Below are positions 9,757 through 18,945 of a stretch of DNA of 64,000 nt, in pieces. The first letter of the stretch is position 1. Each line of letters begins with the position of its first letter. The position numbers and the translations under genes are program-made. The notes under the pieces are model-generated. The model was given only the letters and a program-made list of their open reading frames with translations. It had not been told where the DNA came from and searched no databases. The stretch covers positions 1,178,001-1,242,000 of the forward strand of contig NZ_JAGIOF010000001.1 in the NCBI RefSeq assembly GCF_017876535.1, in the 5' to 3' direction. This stretch comes from Paeniglutamicibacter kerguelensis (GTDB taxonomy: Bacteria > Actinomycetota > Actinomycetes > Actinomycetales > Micrococcaceae).

Positions 9757-10446
9757 CTAGGGCGACACGACGCCTGTTTCGTAGGCAATGACGACTGCCT
9801 GGACCCGATCCCTCGCGTTGAGTTTGGCCAAGATGTGTCCAACATGCGTCTTGACCGTGGCTTCGGAGAGAAAGAGGCCGGCGGCGATTTCCGGGTTGGA
9901 TTGGCCGTTGGCGATAAGCCCGAAGACTTCACGTTCGCGCGGTGTCAACGATTCGACGGCCTTGACATGCATGCTGTCCGGCAAAGTCGCACGGCGGAGG
10001 ATCGGGGCGACGTGGTCCAGCAGCCTGCGCGTGGTGGATGGTGCGATGACTGCATCTCCACGGAAAACCGTGCGAATGGATTCGAGCAATTCCTCGGGAG
10101 GCGCATCCTTAAGCAGGAATCCGCTGGCACCTGCCTGAATTGCTGAGAGCGCGTACTCATCAAGGTCGAAGGTGGTCAGCACGATTACCCTTGGCCCGGG
10201 CGAATCCTTGGTCCGTCCCGCGAGCAAATGCTCGGTAGTTTGAATGCCATTCATCTCCGGCATGCGAACGTCCATCAGAATGACATCGGCGCCAGCCAGC
10301 GCCGGAGAGGCGAGCGCTTCCCGTCCGGTGGAAGCCTCTGCAACCACTTCAAGGTCGGGTTGCGAGTTGATTAACATCCTGAAGCCGCTGCGGACCAAAA
10401 GCTGGTCATCCACGAGTGCCACGCGGATGGGGTTCTCTTTCAACAA
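9757..10446 (-). CDS. NarL/LuxR-family response regulator
   Basis: The 229-residue product has an N-terminal receiver domain with acidic pocket D13-D14, phosphoacceptor D59 (ILMDVRMPEMNG), switch T91 and K113, then a LuxR-type helix-turn-helix (ESLTPREREVFGLIANG near 165 and SEATVKTHVGHILAKLNARDR near 193). It is a DNA-binding transcription regulator activated by the sensor kinase encoded just upstream. The start is a TTG at 10444-10446, six bases after the kinase stop, with AGAGGA about 10 bases upstream. A second TTG immediately follows, so the start is uncertain by one codon. The target genes cannot be told from the sequence. Confidence 0.93.
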   Translation of the reverse strand: MLKENPIRVALVDDQLLVRSGFRMLINSQPDLEVVAEASTGREALASPALAGADVILMDVRMPEMNGIQTTEHLLAGRTKDSPGPRVIVLTTFDLDEYALSAIQAGASGFLLKDAPPEELLESIRTVFRGDAVIAPSTTRRLLDHVAPILRRATLPDSMHVKAVESLTPREREVFGLIANGQSNPEIAAGLFLSEATVKTHVGHILAKLNARDRVQAVVIAYETGVVSP

Positions 10447-10452
10447 GATTTT

Positions 10453-11652
10453 CTAGTCCTCTGTGTAAGGGATGAATACTGCAACACGGAACCCGCCCCC
10501 GGGGACGGGAATCGCTTCCACCCGGCCATCATAGAGCGAAACGCGTTCGCTCATTCCACGCAATCCCTGGCCGACATCGGCCGTGCCGAGCGCTCCGGCT
10601 CCACGGCCGTTGTCGGTGATCCCGATGTTCAATCCACGGTAGTCCCAAGCAAGGCTCACGGTTGCTAGAACGGATGGACCCGCATGCTTGACCACATTTG
10701 TCAGCGCTTCCTGAATGGCGCGATAGCAAGTCAGCTCGGCCCCCGCGGGAAGGTCGCGGCGAGCTTGCCCGGATTCCGAGTAGCTGATGTCGAGACCTGT
10801 TTTTCGTGTTGCATCCAGCAAATCCTGGATGTCTGCAAGCGTGGGGAGCGGCCGGGTGGGTGCTTCCTCGTCGTTGCGGAGGACACCGAGAAGGCGGCGC
10901 ATCTCGCGAAGCGACCCCCGGCCAGTGTCGGCGATTGTTGCAAGTGTCGTGCGGGCAATTTGTGGCTCGTGTTCACTTGCGTATCGGGCACCGTCTGCCT
11001 GAGTGATGATCACGGATAGAGAATGCGCCACAATGTCGTGCATTTCGCGTGCAATGTGGCTACGTTCGTCCGCGGCGGCCAGATCCCGCTCTTGCTGCCT
11101 CTCGATTTCGAGCCTGCGGGCACGATCCTCGAGGGTTTGCATCGCAAGGCGGCGGGTACGGGCGAGGTCACCGAAGGTCCAGGCGAGCATCACCACGAGG
11201 CCAAGCCCAACAAAGCTGATGAGGCCCCCCTCAACGGTGAATCCGCTGGCCATTCCAAGTTTCAGGGTCACCAGCAGGGCACCGAGGAAACCCGCAGCAA
11301 GGCCAGCGATGGATTGCCACCGTTTGCCGTAGGCAGCAAGCGTATACACGGTTATTGGCACGGCAATCTGTGAGGGCAGGTAAACGTCGGTGATTGCCAC
11401 CTGGACCAGGTGGGTGGCAACGATGATGCCCGCCGAAACACCGGGCTTTCGTCGTCGCCAGATAAGGGGGAGGGTTTCCGCCGAGCCCAAAATCAACGCC
11501 GGAATGAACTGACTGACACCGTTCTGGGTGACGCCTGACATCGTGAATGCACTGGAGAGCCCAAACGCAAGCCATATTGCGATACCCAGGATGAGGTCTA
11601 CCTTATTGGGGTTTTCGCGGATCCAGCGGTCCAAAGTGCGATGTGGTGTCAT
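10453..11652 (-). CDS. NarL-type sensor histidine kinase
   Basis: The 399-residue membrane protein starts with about five to six transmembrane segments (residues 20-160), then a coiled-coil linker (LEDRARRLEIERQQERDL), a HisKA_3 dimerisation domain with ERSHIAREMHDIVAH (phosphorylated H205), and a C-terminal HATPase domain with EALTNVVKHA near 322 and DNGRGAG near 351. It has no obvious extracellular sensor domain, so it probably senses within or at the membrane, as many actinobacterial kinases of this class do. It should phosphorylate the downstream regulator at D59. The signal is unknown. The two genes form a transcription unit on the minus strand, between metG and leuB. Confidence 0.93.
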   Translation of the reverse strand: MTPHRTLDRWIRENPNKVDLILGIAIWLAFGLSSAFTMSGVTQNGVSQFIPALILGSAETLPLIWRRRKPGVSAGIIVATHLVQVAITDVYLPSQIAVPITVYTLAAYGKRWQSIAGLAAGFLGALLVTLKLGMASGFTVEGGLISFVGLGLVVMLAWTFGDLARTRRLAMQTLEDRARRLEIERQQERDLAAADERSHIAREMHDIVAHSLSVIITQADGARYASEHEPQIARTTLATIADTGRGSLREMRRLLGVLRNDEEAPTRPLPTLADIQDLLDATRKTGLDISYSESGQARRDLPAGAELTCYRAIQEALTNVVKHAGPSVLATVSLAWDYRGLNIGITDNGRGAGALGTADVGQGLRGMSERVSLYDGRVEAIPVPGGGFRVAVFIPYTED

Positions 11653-11784
11653 GTAATCCTGCGTTTTCGGGGGGAGAAGGCTCTGTAGAAAGCCTACTAG
11701 CGCACTTTCTTCGGTGGCATCATGCCAGGGGTTGATTGGTGAACGTCACAATCCGATCGTCATTCCACATTATGAGACAGGGTG

Positions 11785-11798
11785 ATCACATAGTGATA
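11785..11798. promoter_or_regulatory. Candidate LtbR/NdgR operator before leuB
   Basis: ATCACATAGTGAT (11785-11797) is a perfect inverted repeat. The overlapping 12-mer CACATAGTGATA (11787-11798) fits 11 of 12 positions of the C. glutamicum LtbR motif as I recall it, CA(T/C)ATAGTG(A/G)GA. It lies just upstream of the probable leuB -10 box. A similar site is found between ndgR and leuC. Confidence 0.6.
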
Positions 11799-11806
11799 CG
11801 AATAGC

Positions 11807-11812
11807 TATCAT
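11807..11812 (+). promoter_or_regulatory. Probable leaderless -10 box (TATCAT) for leuB
   Basis: TATCAT fits TAnnnT and ends exactly 6 bases before the leuB ATG at 11819. The candidate operator at 11785-11798 would cover the -35 and spacer region, a position suited to repression. Confidence 0.5.
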
Positions 11813-11818
11813 GAGACC

Positions 11819-12877
11819 ATGAGCGAATCCTTGAATATTGCCGTCATTCCAGGTGACGGAATTGGTCCCGAAGTAATTGCCGAAGCCGTAAAGGTCTTGA
11901 AGAAGGCAACTGAGCAGAGCGACGCCCCACTGGTACTGACCGACTACAAACTTGGGGCCGAACACTGGCTCGAGACGGGGGAGACCCTGCCGGAAGAAAC
12001 CCTCGAGGCATTGAAGACCCACGACGCCATCCTCTTTGGCGCGGTCGGTGCGGCCCCCGGTGACACCCGGATTCCGTCCGGGCTCATTGAGCGGGAAATG
12101 TTGCTCAAACTTCGCTTTAGCTTGGATCACTTTGTGAACCTTCGCCCGGCCAAGCTCTACCCGGGCGTGCCGAGCCCCCTCGCGGCGCCGGGCGATGTCG
12201 ACTTCATTGTTGTCCGTGAAGGAACAGAGGGGCCTTACGTGGGCAACGGCGGTGCCCTGCGGGTAGGTACCCCCCATGAAATCGCCACGGAAGTTTCAGT
12301 GAACACGGCGTACGGTGTGGAACGCGTGGTTCGAGACGCATTCCGTCGCGCCAATGAACGCGATCGCAAGCACGTGACACTCGTCCACAAGCACAACGTC
12401 CTGGTCTATGCCGGACACTTGTGGCGCCGGACGGTTGAAGCCGTTGCTGCGGAATTCCCAAACGTCACTCACGATTATCTGCACGTTGATGCCGCAACCA
12501 TCTTCATGACCACCAATCCATCGCGTTTCGACGTGATTGTGACTGACAACCTGTTCGGTGACATCCTCACGGACCAGGCCGGTGCGATCACCGGCGGCAT
12601 TGGCTTGGCCGCTTCGGGAAACATCAACATGGACCGTACAGCTCCTTCCATGTTCGAACCGGTACACGGATCGGCGCCGGATATCGCCGGCCAGCAGAAA
12701 GCCGACCCGACCGCTGCAATCCTTTCGGTCGCGCTGCTGCTGGATCACGTGGGCTTGCCGAAGGCCGCACGTCGAGTTGAAGAAGCAGTCGAAAGTGACA
12801 TTGCCTCACGCGATGAAATGACCGACCCACGCACCACCGCCGAAATCGGCGATGCAATCGTGGCGGCACTGGCATAG
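11819..12877 (+). CDS. leuB: 3-isopropylmalate dehydrogenase
   Basis: LeuB oxidatively decarboxylates 3-isopropylmalate to 2-oxoisocaproate using NAD+, the third step of leucine synthesis. The 352-residue length is standard. Visible motifs are the N-terminal [14 protein letters not shown], the substrate and metal region [16 protein letters not shown] with conserved aspartates, and [14 protein letters not shown] of the NAD pocket near residue 280. The ATG start follows a TATCAT box by 6 bases. The operator-like repeat upstream suggests control by the same regulator as leuCD. ilvE lies downstream after two hairpins, so the two may be partly co-transcribed. Confidence 0.96.
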   Translation: MSESLNIAVIPGDGIGPEVIAEAVKVLKKATEQSDAPLVLTDYKLGAEHWLETGETLPEETLEALKTHDAILFGAVGAAPGDTRIPSGLIEREMLLKLRFSLDHFVNLRPAKLYPGVPSPLAAPGDVDFIVVREGTEGPYVGNGGALRVGTPHEIATEVSVNTAYGVERVVRDAFRRANERDRKHVTLVHKHNVLVYAGHLWRRTVEAVAAEFPNVTHDYLHVDAATIFMTTNPSRFDVIVTDNLFGDILTDQAGAITGGIGLAASGNINMDRTAPSMFEPVHGSAPDIAGQQKADPTAAILSVALLLDHVGLPKAARRVEEAVESDIASRDEMTDPRTTAEIGDAIVAALA

Positions 12878-12880
12878 GCT

Positions 12881-12941
12881 TAAGTCTAGGTTCGATATGG
12901 AACCGAATCTTAGGGTGGCAAGTCATGATTGACTTGCCACC
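12881..12941 (+). other. Two tandem hairpins between leuB and ilvE
   Basis: Hairpin 1 (12881-12912) pairs GGTTC (12889-12893) with GAACC (12900-12904), with TAAG/CTTA at its base. Hairpin 2 has perfect 12-bp arms GGTGGCAAGTCA (12914-12925) and TGACTTGCCACC (12930-12941) around a 4-base loop. No U-run follows hairpin 2, so it may act as an mRNA-processing or stability element, or as an imperfect terminator of leuB, rather than a classic terminator. Confidence 0.6.
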
Positions 12942-12976
12942 GCAAAACCCTTTCGAAGAGGAAGCCTGACGGCATC

Positions 12977-14071
12977 ATGGAATTCACCGAAGAACTTTCA
13001 CACCAACGCAAGAGCGACCAGGACCGCGCTGCCATCTTGGCGAATCCCGGTTTTGGCGACTTCTTCACCGACCACACGGCAGTCATTGACTGGACTGCCA
13101 GTGAAGATGGTGTGACGGGAACATGGGACAACGCTCGTATTGAGCCGTACGGTCCTATCTCCTTGGATCCTGCGGCTTCGGTTTTGCACTATGGTCAGGA
13201 AATCTTTGAAGGCCTCAAGGCCTACCGCCACGCGGATGGAACCGTCTGGACCTTCCGCCCCTATGCAAATGCCGCCAGGTTGAACCGCTCGGCCGAGCGC
13301 CTTGCGCTCCCGCAACTTGATGAGGATGCCTTTGTCGAGTCGTTGCGCCGTTTGGTCAAGGCGGACGTCCAGTGGGTACCGTCCGGGGAGGGCGAGGCAC
13401 TCTACCTCCGCCCCTTCATGATCGCCACCGAGGCATTCCTGGGTGTCCGTGCTGCACGTGAGGTTTCCTACCGTGTCATCGCGTCTCCTGCAGGAAACTA
13501 CTTCGGCGGCGAATTGAAGCCTGTTGGGATCTGGGTTTCGCATAACTATGCCCGCGCCGGGCGTGGAGGCACCGGTGCGGCCAAGTGCGGAGGCAACTAT
13601 GCAGCGTCCTTGGTTGCTCAGCTCGAAGCCGAACAAAACGGTTGCAAGCAGGTCCTCTTCCTCGACCCGTTCAATGACGAGGCTGTGGAAGAGCTTGGCG
13701 GCATGAATGTCTTCTTCGTCATGAAGGGCGGCAAGCTTGTCACCCCGCGCCTGACGGGAACCATTCTCGAAGGCGTTACCCGCTCCTCGATCATCCAGCT
13801 TGCGAAGGACCGTGGGATGGACGTTGAAGAGCGGACCATTGCTCTGGGGGAATGGCGCGAGGGAATCGCCAACGGTGATATCGAGGAAGTCTTTGCCTGT
13901 GGCACGGCCGCCGTCATCACCCCGATCGGTGTCCTCAAGAACGGTGAAGAGCACATCGGCGACCCCGAAGCTCCGGCCGGCGAGGTAACCATGGCACTGC
14001 GAACCGAATTGTTGGGAATCCAGACCGGCGTGGTTGCCGATCGCCACGGATGGCTCGAGCGACTGGCCTAA
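12977..14071 (+). CDS. ilvE: Branched-chain amino acid aminotransferase
   Basis: IlvE transfers the amino group between glutamate and the branched-chain 2-oxo acids, the last step of leucine, isoleucine and valine synthesis. It is a fold-type IV PLP enzyme. Visible signs are FEGLKAYRHADG near residue 75, YLRPFMIATEAFLGV near 146, the PLP lysine region GTGAAKCGGNYAAS near 200 and FACGTAAVITPIG near 315. The longer open frame starts at 12929, but homologues begin near MEFTEEL, and GAAGAGGAAG lies upstream of the ATG at 12977, so that start (364 residues) is preferred. A hairpin terminator follows. Confidence 0.95.
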   Translation: MEFTEELSHQRKSDQDRAAILANPGFGDFFTDHTAVIDWTASEDGVTGTWDNARIEPYGPISLDPAASVLHYGQEIFEGLKAYRHADGTVWTFRPYANAARLNRSAERLALPQLDEDAFVESLRRLVKADVQWVPSGEGEALYLRPFMIATEAFLGVRAAREVSYRVIASPAGNYFGGELKPVGIWVSHNYARAGRGGTGAAKCGGNYAASLVAQLEAEQNGCKQVLFLDPFNDEAVEELGGMNVFFVMKGGKLVTPRLTGTILEGVTRSSIIQLAKDRGMDVEERTIALGEWREGIANGDIEEVFACGTAAVITPIGVLKNGEEHIGDPEAPAGEVTMALRTELLGIQTGVVADRHGWLERLA

Positions 14072-14085
14072 ACCTTAGGCAATAC

Positions 14086-14122
14086 ATGTTGGGTGGGATT
14101 CGTTTTGAACCCCACCCAACAT
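14086..14122 (+). terminator. Hairpin terminator after ilvE
   Basis: The arms ATGTTGGGTGGG (14086-14097) and CCCACCCAACAT (14111-14122) are perfectly complementary, with a 13-base loop, and are followed by TCGTTT. It sits 15 bases after the ilvE stop. Confidence 0.82.
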
Positions 14123-14155
14123 TCGTTTAATGCGATGAAATTGGTCAAACATAAC

Positions 14156-14161
14156 TAGAAT
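14156..14161 (+). promoter_or_regulatory. Probable leaderless -10 box (TAGAAT) for galE
   Basis: TAGAAT ends 7 bases before the ATG at 14169, which favours that start over the ATG at 14160. Confidence 0.5.
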
Positions 14162-14168
14162 GGAAAGC

Positions 14169-15284
14169 ATGCGCATTTTGGTCACCGGCGGTGCCGGCTA
14201 TATCGGATCCCACACGGTTCTCCTGTTGCTTGAAGAGGGGCACGAGGTTTACGTATACGACAACCTCAGCAATTCTTCGCCCGAGGCCCTTCGCAGGGTC
14301 GCCGAGTTGACCGGGAAAAATGCAGCCCTTCACGTAGGGGATTTGCTCGATGCGGATCGTCTTGAAGAAGTGTTCGAATCGGCTCGCCCGGAAGCCGTGA
14401 TTCACTTTGCCGGGCTCAAAGCCGTGGGGGAGTCTGTGGCAAAGCCGCTCACTTACTACCGCAACAACGTGACCGGCACGCTCAACCTGCTGGAGATCAT
14501 GGATGCCCACAATGTCCGCACGTTCGTGTTCAGTTCCTCCGCGACGGTTTATGGGGAAACGCAGGAGCTGCCAATCACCGAGACGACCGCACTTTCTGCC
14601 ACCAACCCTTATGGGCGCACGAAGCTGCACATTGAGTTCATGCTAGATGATTTGGCGGCATCCGACCCGCGCTGGTCGATTGCGAAGCTCCGCTACTTCA
14701 ATCCCGTCGGTTCCCACGAGTCGGGTCGCATCGGCGAAGACCCTCAAGGCACTCCCAACAACTTGATGCCTTTCATCGCCCAAGTTGCTGTCGGTGTGCG
14801 CGAAAAGATCAGCGTCTTCGGCAGTGATTACCCGACGCCGGATGGCACCGGAGTGCGTGACTACATTCACGTGGTCGATTTGGGTGCCGGCCATTTGGCT
14901 GCGCTTGAATACCTGCAAGACCACGGCGGGCTTCATGCCTGGAACCTTGGAACGGGACACGGGTCCTCAGTCTTGGAAGTAATCCAGGCATTCGCCCGGA
15001 CGTCCAAGCAAGAGATTCCCTACGAGATTGTTGACCGTCGTCCCGGCGACGTCGCGGCAAGCTATGCAGACCCGAGCTTGGCACGCGAAGAAATCGGCTG
15101 GAAGGCTGAACGCGGCCTTGAACAAATGGTCGAAGACATGTGGCGTTGGCAATCAACCAACCCGACCGGATACCCGGACAAACCCGCATTGGCTGTCAGG
15201 GATGAAGAGCCTGTGCCTTCTTCCGGCGAGCGGAAAGCTCCGGCAAGCGATGAAACTGATCCTCAAGAAACCACTAAGCTGTAA
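14169..15284 (+). CDS. galE: UDP-glucose 4-epimerase
   Basis: GalE interconverts UDP-glucose and UDP-galactose with bound NAD+, linking sugar metabolism to cell-surface polymers. It is an extended short-chain dehydrogenase: GGAGYIGSH at the N-terminus, SSSATVYG with the catalytic serine/threonine region near 120, and YGRTK with the catalytic tyrosine and lysine near 144-148. The ATG at 14169 (371 residues) is preferred to the ATG three codons upstream because homologues start MRILVTGGAG and a TAGAAT box sits 7 bases before it. The last 40 residues are a charged, low-complexity tail not present in typical 330-residue enzymes. The downstream hydrolase gene begins 3 bases after the stop, so they share a transcript. 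Confidence 0.93.
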   Translation: MRILVTGGAGYIGSHTVLLLLEEGHEVYVYDNLSNSSPEALRRVAELTGKNAALHVGDLLDADRLEEVFESARPEAVIHFAGLKAVGESVAKPLTYYRNNVTGTLNLLEIMDAHNVRTFVFSSSATVYGETQELPITETTALSATNPYGRTKLHIEFMLDDLAASDPRWSIAKLRYFNPVGSHESGRIGEDPQGTPNNLMPFIAQVAVGVREKISVFGSDYPTPDGTGVRDYIHVVDLGAGHLAALEYLQDHGGLHAWNLGTGHGSSVLEVIQAFARTSKQEIPYEIVDRRPGDVAASYADPSLAREEIGWKAERGLEQMVEDMWRWQSTNPTGYPDKPALAVRDEEPVPSSGERKAPASDETDPQETTKL

Positions 15285-15287
15285 ACC

Positions 15288-16049
15288 ATGCGTATTGCTC
15301 GTTTTGTAGTTGACGGTGACCCGATGTACGGAGTCGTTGAAGGTGATGACGTTCTTGTCATTGCCGGCGACCCCTTCTTCCAGGGCATCAAGCCCACCGG
15401 CGCCAAGCACAAGCTTGAAGATGTCCGCCTGTTGGCGCCGATCATTCCTCGTTCCAAAGTCATTGGCTTTGGACGCACCTATGCGGATCACGCAGCCGAA
15501 CTCGGGAACGAGGTTCCTGCCGAACCGCTGATGTTTCTGAAGCCAAACACTGCGGTGGTCGGTTCCGGCGACCCGATCACATTGCCAAGCTTCTCTGATG
15601 AGATTTCCTATGAAGGCGAACTTGCTGTTGTCATTGGAAGAATCTGCAAGGATGTTCCGGCTGAAAAGGCCGGCGATGTGATTTTCGGTTACACCGTTGC
15701 CAATGACCTCACCGCCCGCGATGCACAGCGCACCGACGGCCAGTGGGCTCGTGCCAAGGGCTGGGATGGTTCCTGCCCGCTGGGTCCTTGGATCCAGACT
15801 GAGCTGGACCATGACGACACCCAGTTGACCACCCGCTTGGACGGAAAAGTAGTCCAGGACGGCAACACCTCCGAAATGGTGTGGGGCATCAACGACCTGG
15901 TTGCCTATGCTTCGCAGGCCTTCACGCTGCTTCCCGGCGATGTGATTCTCACGGGTACGCCGGCAGGCGTCGGCCTTGTGGCCGAAGGGCAGCGTGTGGA
16001 AATTGAAATTGAGGGAATTGGAATCCTCAGCAATCCTTTCCGTCGCTAA
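15288..16049 (+). CDS. Fumarylacetoacetate hydrolase-family protein
   Basis: The 253-residue product has the FAH-family fold: a short N-terminal domain, then KVIGFGRTYADHAAE near 58, the metal-binding DEISYEGELAVVI near 105 with two glutamates, VANDLTARDAQRTDGQWARAKG near 137 with the metal aspartate, and the terminal GDVILTGTPAGVG. Members act on 2-oxo or acylpyruvate-type acids, for example as oxaloacetate decarboxylases or acylpyruvases; the substrate here cannot be read from the sequence. The gene is 3 bases downstream of galE and is followed by a hairpin terminator, so it is the last gene of that unit. Confidence 0.9.
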   Translation: MRIARFVVDGDPMYGVVEGDDVLVIAGDPFFQGIKPTGAKHKLEDVRLLAPIIPRSKVIGFGRTYADHAAELGNEVPAEPLMFLKPNTAVVGSGDPITLPSFSDEISYEGELAVVIGRICKDVPAEKAGDVIFGYTVANDLTARDAQRTDGQWARAKGWDGSCPLGPWIQTELDHDDTQLTTRLDGKVVQDGNTSEMVWGINDLVAYASQAFTLLPGDVILTGTPAGVGLVAEGQRVEIEIEGIGILSNPFRR

Positions 16050-16073
16050 CCTTGCGATAGTTTCGATTCCGAT

Positions 16074-16112
16074 GCGGGCCCCGGGCAAACTCATTGAGTT
16101 CTCGGGGCCCGC
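16074..16112 (+). terminator. Hairpin terminator after the FAH-family gene
   Basis: Arms GCGGGCCCC (16074-16082) and GGGGCCCGC (16104-16112) are complementary, and the interior AACTCATTGAGTT can pair on itself, giving a long composite hairpin 25 bases after the stop. No long U-run follows. Confidence 0.7.
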
Positions 16113-16192
16113 TGGTTTCCGGGCAGGCTTGGGCGACCACTCCCAGAAGGTTCAGCAGACCATCGCCCACGGCGGCATAGAATAGACACATC

Positions 16193-17698
16193 ATGACTGA
16201 TGTAGCCCTCATTCCCACTGTGACCGATGAAACTCCCGTCCGCGTACGCTTCTGCCCGTCCCCGACCGGCACCCCGCACGTTGGCCTAATCCGCACCGCC
16301 CTGTTCAACTGGGCATATGCGCGCCACACCGGCGGCAAGATGATCTTCCGCATCGAAGACACAGATGCCAAGCGTGACTCCGAAGAAAGCTACAACCAGT
16401 TGCTTGACGCACTAGACTGGCTCGGCATCACCTGGGACGAAGGGGTAAACGTTGGCGGCCCGCACGAGCCGTACCGCCAGTCCCAGCGTGGAGACATCTA
16501 CCAGGACGTCATCGCAAAACTGCGCGCCGGCGGCCACCTCTATGAATCCTTCTCCACCCCGGAAGAAGTGGAAGCCCGCCACAAGGCAGCCGGCCGCGAC
16601 CCGAAGCTGGGTTACGACGGCTTCGACCGCGAACTGTCCGAAGAGCAGGTCGCCGCGTACCGCGCCGAGGGCCGCGAGCCGGTGTTGCGTGTCCGCATGC
16701 CGGATGAAGACATCACCTTCACCGACCTTGTGCGTGGCGAAATCACGTTCAAGCCGGGAACCGTTCCCGACTTCGTGGTTGTTCGCGCCAACGGCCAGCC
16801 GCTGTACACCTTGGTCAATCCGGTCGACGACGCGCTGATGGGGATCACCCATGTTCTTCGTGGCGAAGACCTGCTTTCCTCCACCCCGCGCCAGATCGCA
16901 CTTTACCGGGCCCTGATCGACGTAAAGGTGGCCCAGTACATGCCGCTCTTCGGTCACCTTCCGTACGTCATGGGCCAGGGAAACAAGAAGCTCTCCAAGC
17001 GCGATCCGGAATCAAGCCTCTTCCTGCACCGCGACCGCGGATTCATCCCCGAGGGCCTGCTCAACTACCTCTCGTTGCTGGGCTGGTCCCTGAGTGCCGA
17101 CGAGGACATCTTCACTCGTGAGCAGCTCATCGAGGCATTCGACGTACATGATGTGCTGTCCAACCCTGCGCGCTTCGACATCAAGAAGGCCGAAGCCATC
17201 AACGGCACGCACGTGCGCATGCTGGAACCCGAAGACTTCCGCGACCGCCTGATTCCATACTTGCAGGCCAATGAGCTGGTCGGCGACGAATTGACCGAAC
17301 GCCAGCAGGAAATCCTCGCCGAGGCCGCGCCACTTGTCCAGGAGCGCATCACCCTGTTGGGTGAAGCCCCCGAGATGCTGGAGTTCCTCTTCCGCGGAGA
17401 TTCGGAAATCGTTCCGGCCGCGGATGCTTTGAAGGGACTTCCGGAAAACACCGCCGAAATCCTTGACGCAGGCGTTGCCGCACTCGAGGCTGCATCTGAT
17501 TGGACCGCAGAGTCCATCCAGGAAGCGCTGAAGGTGGCCCTGGTGGAGGGGCTGGGCATCAAGCCACGTCACGCTTTCGGACCTATCCGCACCGCGGTGT
17601 CCGGTAAGCGCATTTCGCCGCCGCTCTTTGAATCCATGGTGATTCTTGGCAAGGAATCCTCGCTCGCCCGCGTGCGTGCCTTCCGAGCCACCCGGTAG
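16193..17698 (+). CDS. gltX: Glutamyl-tRNA synthetase
   Basis: GltX charges tRNA-Glu with glutamate and in most actinobacteria also misacylates tRNA-Gln for later amidation. It is class Ic: [21 protein letters not shown] carries the HIGH-type motif (HVGL near residue 29), and [10 protein letters not shown] the KMSKS-type motif (KLSKR near 266). Length is 501 residues, as expected, with the helical anticodon-binding domain after about 330. A TAGAAT box at 16178-16183 ends 9 bases before the ATG, so the transcript may have almost no leader. The downstream HAD gene begins 18 bases after the stop. The tRNA-Glu and tRNA-Gln genes lie just beyond it. Confidence 0.96.
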   Translation: MTDVALIPTVTDETPVRVRFCPSPTGTPHVGLIRTALFNWAYARHTGGKMIFRIEDTDAKRDSEESYNQLLDALDWLGITWDEGVNVGGPHEPYRQSQRGDIYQDVIAKLRAGGHLYESFSTPEEVEARHKAAGRDPKLGYDGFDRELSEEQVAAYRAEGREPVLRVRMPDEDITFTDLVRGEITFKPGTVPDFVVVRANGQPLYTLVNPVDDALMGITHVLRGEDLLSSTPRQIALYRALIDVKVAQYMPLFGHLPYVMGQGNKKLSKRDPESSLFLHRDRGFIPEGLLNYLSLLGWSLSADEDIFTREQLIEAFDVHDVLSNPARFDIKKAEAINGTHVRMLEPEDFRDRLIPYLQANELVGDELTERQQEILAEAAPLVQERITLLGEAPEMLEFLFRGDSEIVPAADALKGLPENTAEILDAGVAALEAASDWTAESIQEALKVALVEGLGIKPRHAFGPIRTAVSGKRISPPLFESMVILGKESSLARVRAFRATR

Positions 17699-17715
17699 GG
17701 AAGACCAAAAGAATC

Positions 17716-18498
17716 GTGGACAACGCGACCAACGCCCTCAGCTCACTTGGCGGAATCACTTCCGTCGCCCGAGTTGAGGGCGTTCTTTTTGACATTGACG
17801 ACACCCTGGTTGACCTGAAATCTGCCGCGATCAAGGGTTTCCATCTGCTGACCGCCGAGGACTTCGAGAACGTCCCCATGGATGAACGCCACCGCATTGC
17901 TCGCGACTACGCGGACGACGGCGCCGGTGCCTACGAACGCTACATGTCGGGCGAGCTTACATTTCTTGGGCAACGCGTTGAACGGATCAAGCGCGCCTAT
18001 GGACTTGCGGGACTGGATGCCCCGCCGGCAGAAGCTCTGGGCGGGTGGTGTGCTTCGTACGAGCGCGCGGCGCGCAGCGTGTGGGCGCCATTCCCCGATG
18101 TCCACCGCTGCCTTGATGAGTTGGATGCGATGGGCATCCCCTATGGGGCGGTGAGCAACAATGTGGAAAGCTACCAGCGAGAAAAGCTCGGTGCCGCGGG
18201 CCTTGAGCGGATTTCCATTCTTGTCGGCTCCGATACTGCTGGTGCGCCGAAGCCGGATCCGCGTCCGTTTCACGTAGGTTGCCGGTTGCTTGGCACTTCA
18301 ATCGGCACAACCCTTTACGTAGGGGACAACCCAATCAATGATGTGCAGGGGGCGCGCGACGCGGGACTGATTGCAATCCTGCTGAACCGTGCCCCAGATC
18401 ACAAAAACGACTCGGGGAAATGCATCGAAAATCTGGCCTCGTTACCCCGCTTGATCGCCGGAAATACGCGGTTTTTGGGTGCGCCGGGGTGCGAGTAG
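17716..18498 (+). CDS. HAD-superfamily hydrolase (phosphatase)
   Basis: The 260-residue product has HAD subfamily I motifs: VLFDIDDTLVD with nucleophile D26 and acid/base D28, then a helical cap, GAVSNN near 147 for motif II, a lysine in GAPKPDPRPF for motif III, and GDNPINDVQGARDAGL near 202 for motif IV. It probably removes phosphate from a small metabolite; the substrate is unknown. The GTG start is 18 bases after gltX and no promoter is evident, so it is likely co-transcribed with gltX. The strong tRNA promoter lies just after its stop. Confidence 0.88.
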   Translation: MDNATNALSSLGGITSVARVEGVLFDIDDTLVDLKSAAIKGFHLLTAEDFENVPMDERHRIARDYADDGAGAYERYMSGELTFLGQRVERIKRAYGLAGLDAPPAEALGGWCASYERAARSVWAPFPDVHRCLDELDAMGIPYGAVSNNVESYQREKLGAAGLERISILVGSDTAGAPKPDPRPFHVGCRLLGTSIGTTLYVGDNPINDVQGARDAGLIAILLNRAPDHKNDSGKCIENLASLPRLIAGNTRFLGAPGCE

Positions 18499-18506
18499 CG
18501 CCCGAT

Positions 18507-18536
18507 TTGTACTTTGCGCCGATCCGCCTGTATAGT
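18507..18536 (+). promoter_or_regulatory. Promoter of the tRNA operon
   Basis: TTGTAC (18507-18512) and TATAGT (18531-18536) are separated by 18 bases, close to the housekeeping sigma-factor consensus. Transcription should start near 18543, about 58 bases before the first tRNA. Confidence 0.75.
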
Positions 18537-18600
18537 TATTTCTCGTGCTGAGGCGCAGGAAAGCTTTCGAAAAGGAAAGCCGGAGAGCAAGTCAACGCTG

Positions 18601-18672
18601 TGGGGTATGGTGTAATTGGCAACACACTGGTTTCTGGTACCAACATTCTAGGTTCGAGTCCTGGTACCCCAG
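18601..18672 (+). tRNA. tRNA-Gln (anticodon CTG)
   Basis: The acceptor arms TGGGGTA and TACCCCA pair over 7 bp, the D arm is GTGT/ACAC, the anticodon loop TTCTGGT gives CTG, and the T arm is CTAGG-TTCGAGT-CCTGG. The discriminator is G and the 3' CCA is not encoded. The first pair of the anticodon stem is mismatched (C-A). Confidence 0.95.
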
Positions 18673-18739
18673 CGCTACGGTCTTCGCGAAAGCGAAGGCC
18701 GGTCTGCTTGGGGGCGAAAGCCCTACAAGCGGAGCATAC

Positions 18740-18812
18740 GGCCCCATCGTATAGCGGCCTAGTACGCTGCCCTCTCACGGCGGTAACGCGGGTTCGAATC
18801 CCGCTGGGGTCA
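18740..18812 (+). tRNA. tRNA-Glu (anticodon CTC), copy 1
   Basis: Acceptor GGCCCCA pairs with TGGGGTC (one G-T wobble), the anticodon loop CTCTCAC gives CTC, and the T arm is GCGGG-TTCGAAT-CCCGC. The 73-base cloverleaf closely follows known bacterial tRNA-Glu. CCA is not encoded. Confidence 0.96.
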
Positions 18813-18861
18813 CGATTCATGTGAATCGGACGGTAACAGTCCTAAAACGTTGCAGCTATGC

Positions 18862-18934
18862 GGCCCCATCGTATAGCGGCCTAGTACGCTGCCCTCTCAC
18901 GGCGGTAACGCGGGTTCGAATCCCGCTGGGGTCA
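18862..18934 (+). tRNA. tRNA-Glu (anticodon CTC), copy 2
   Basis: All 73 bases are identical to the copy at 18740-18812, which ends 49 bases upstream. It is followed by a strong terminator, so all three tRNAs probably come from one transcript. Confidence 0.96.
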
Positions 18935-18945
18935 CCAGCGCAAAT

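Noticed and set aside
12998..14047. Minus-strand frame of 349 codons over ilvE
   Set aside because: IlvE motifs on the + strand are clear and there is no promoter or terminator for the opposite frame.
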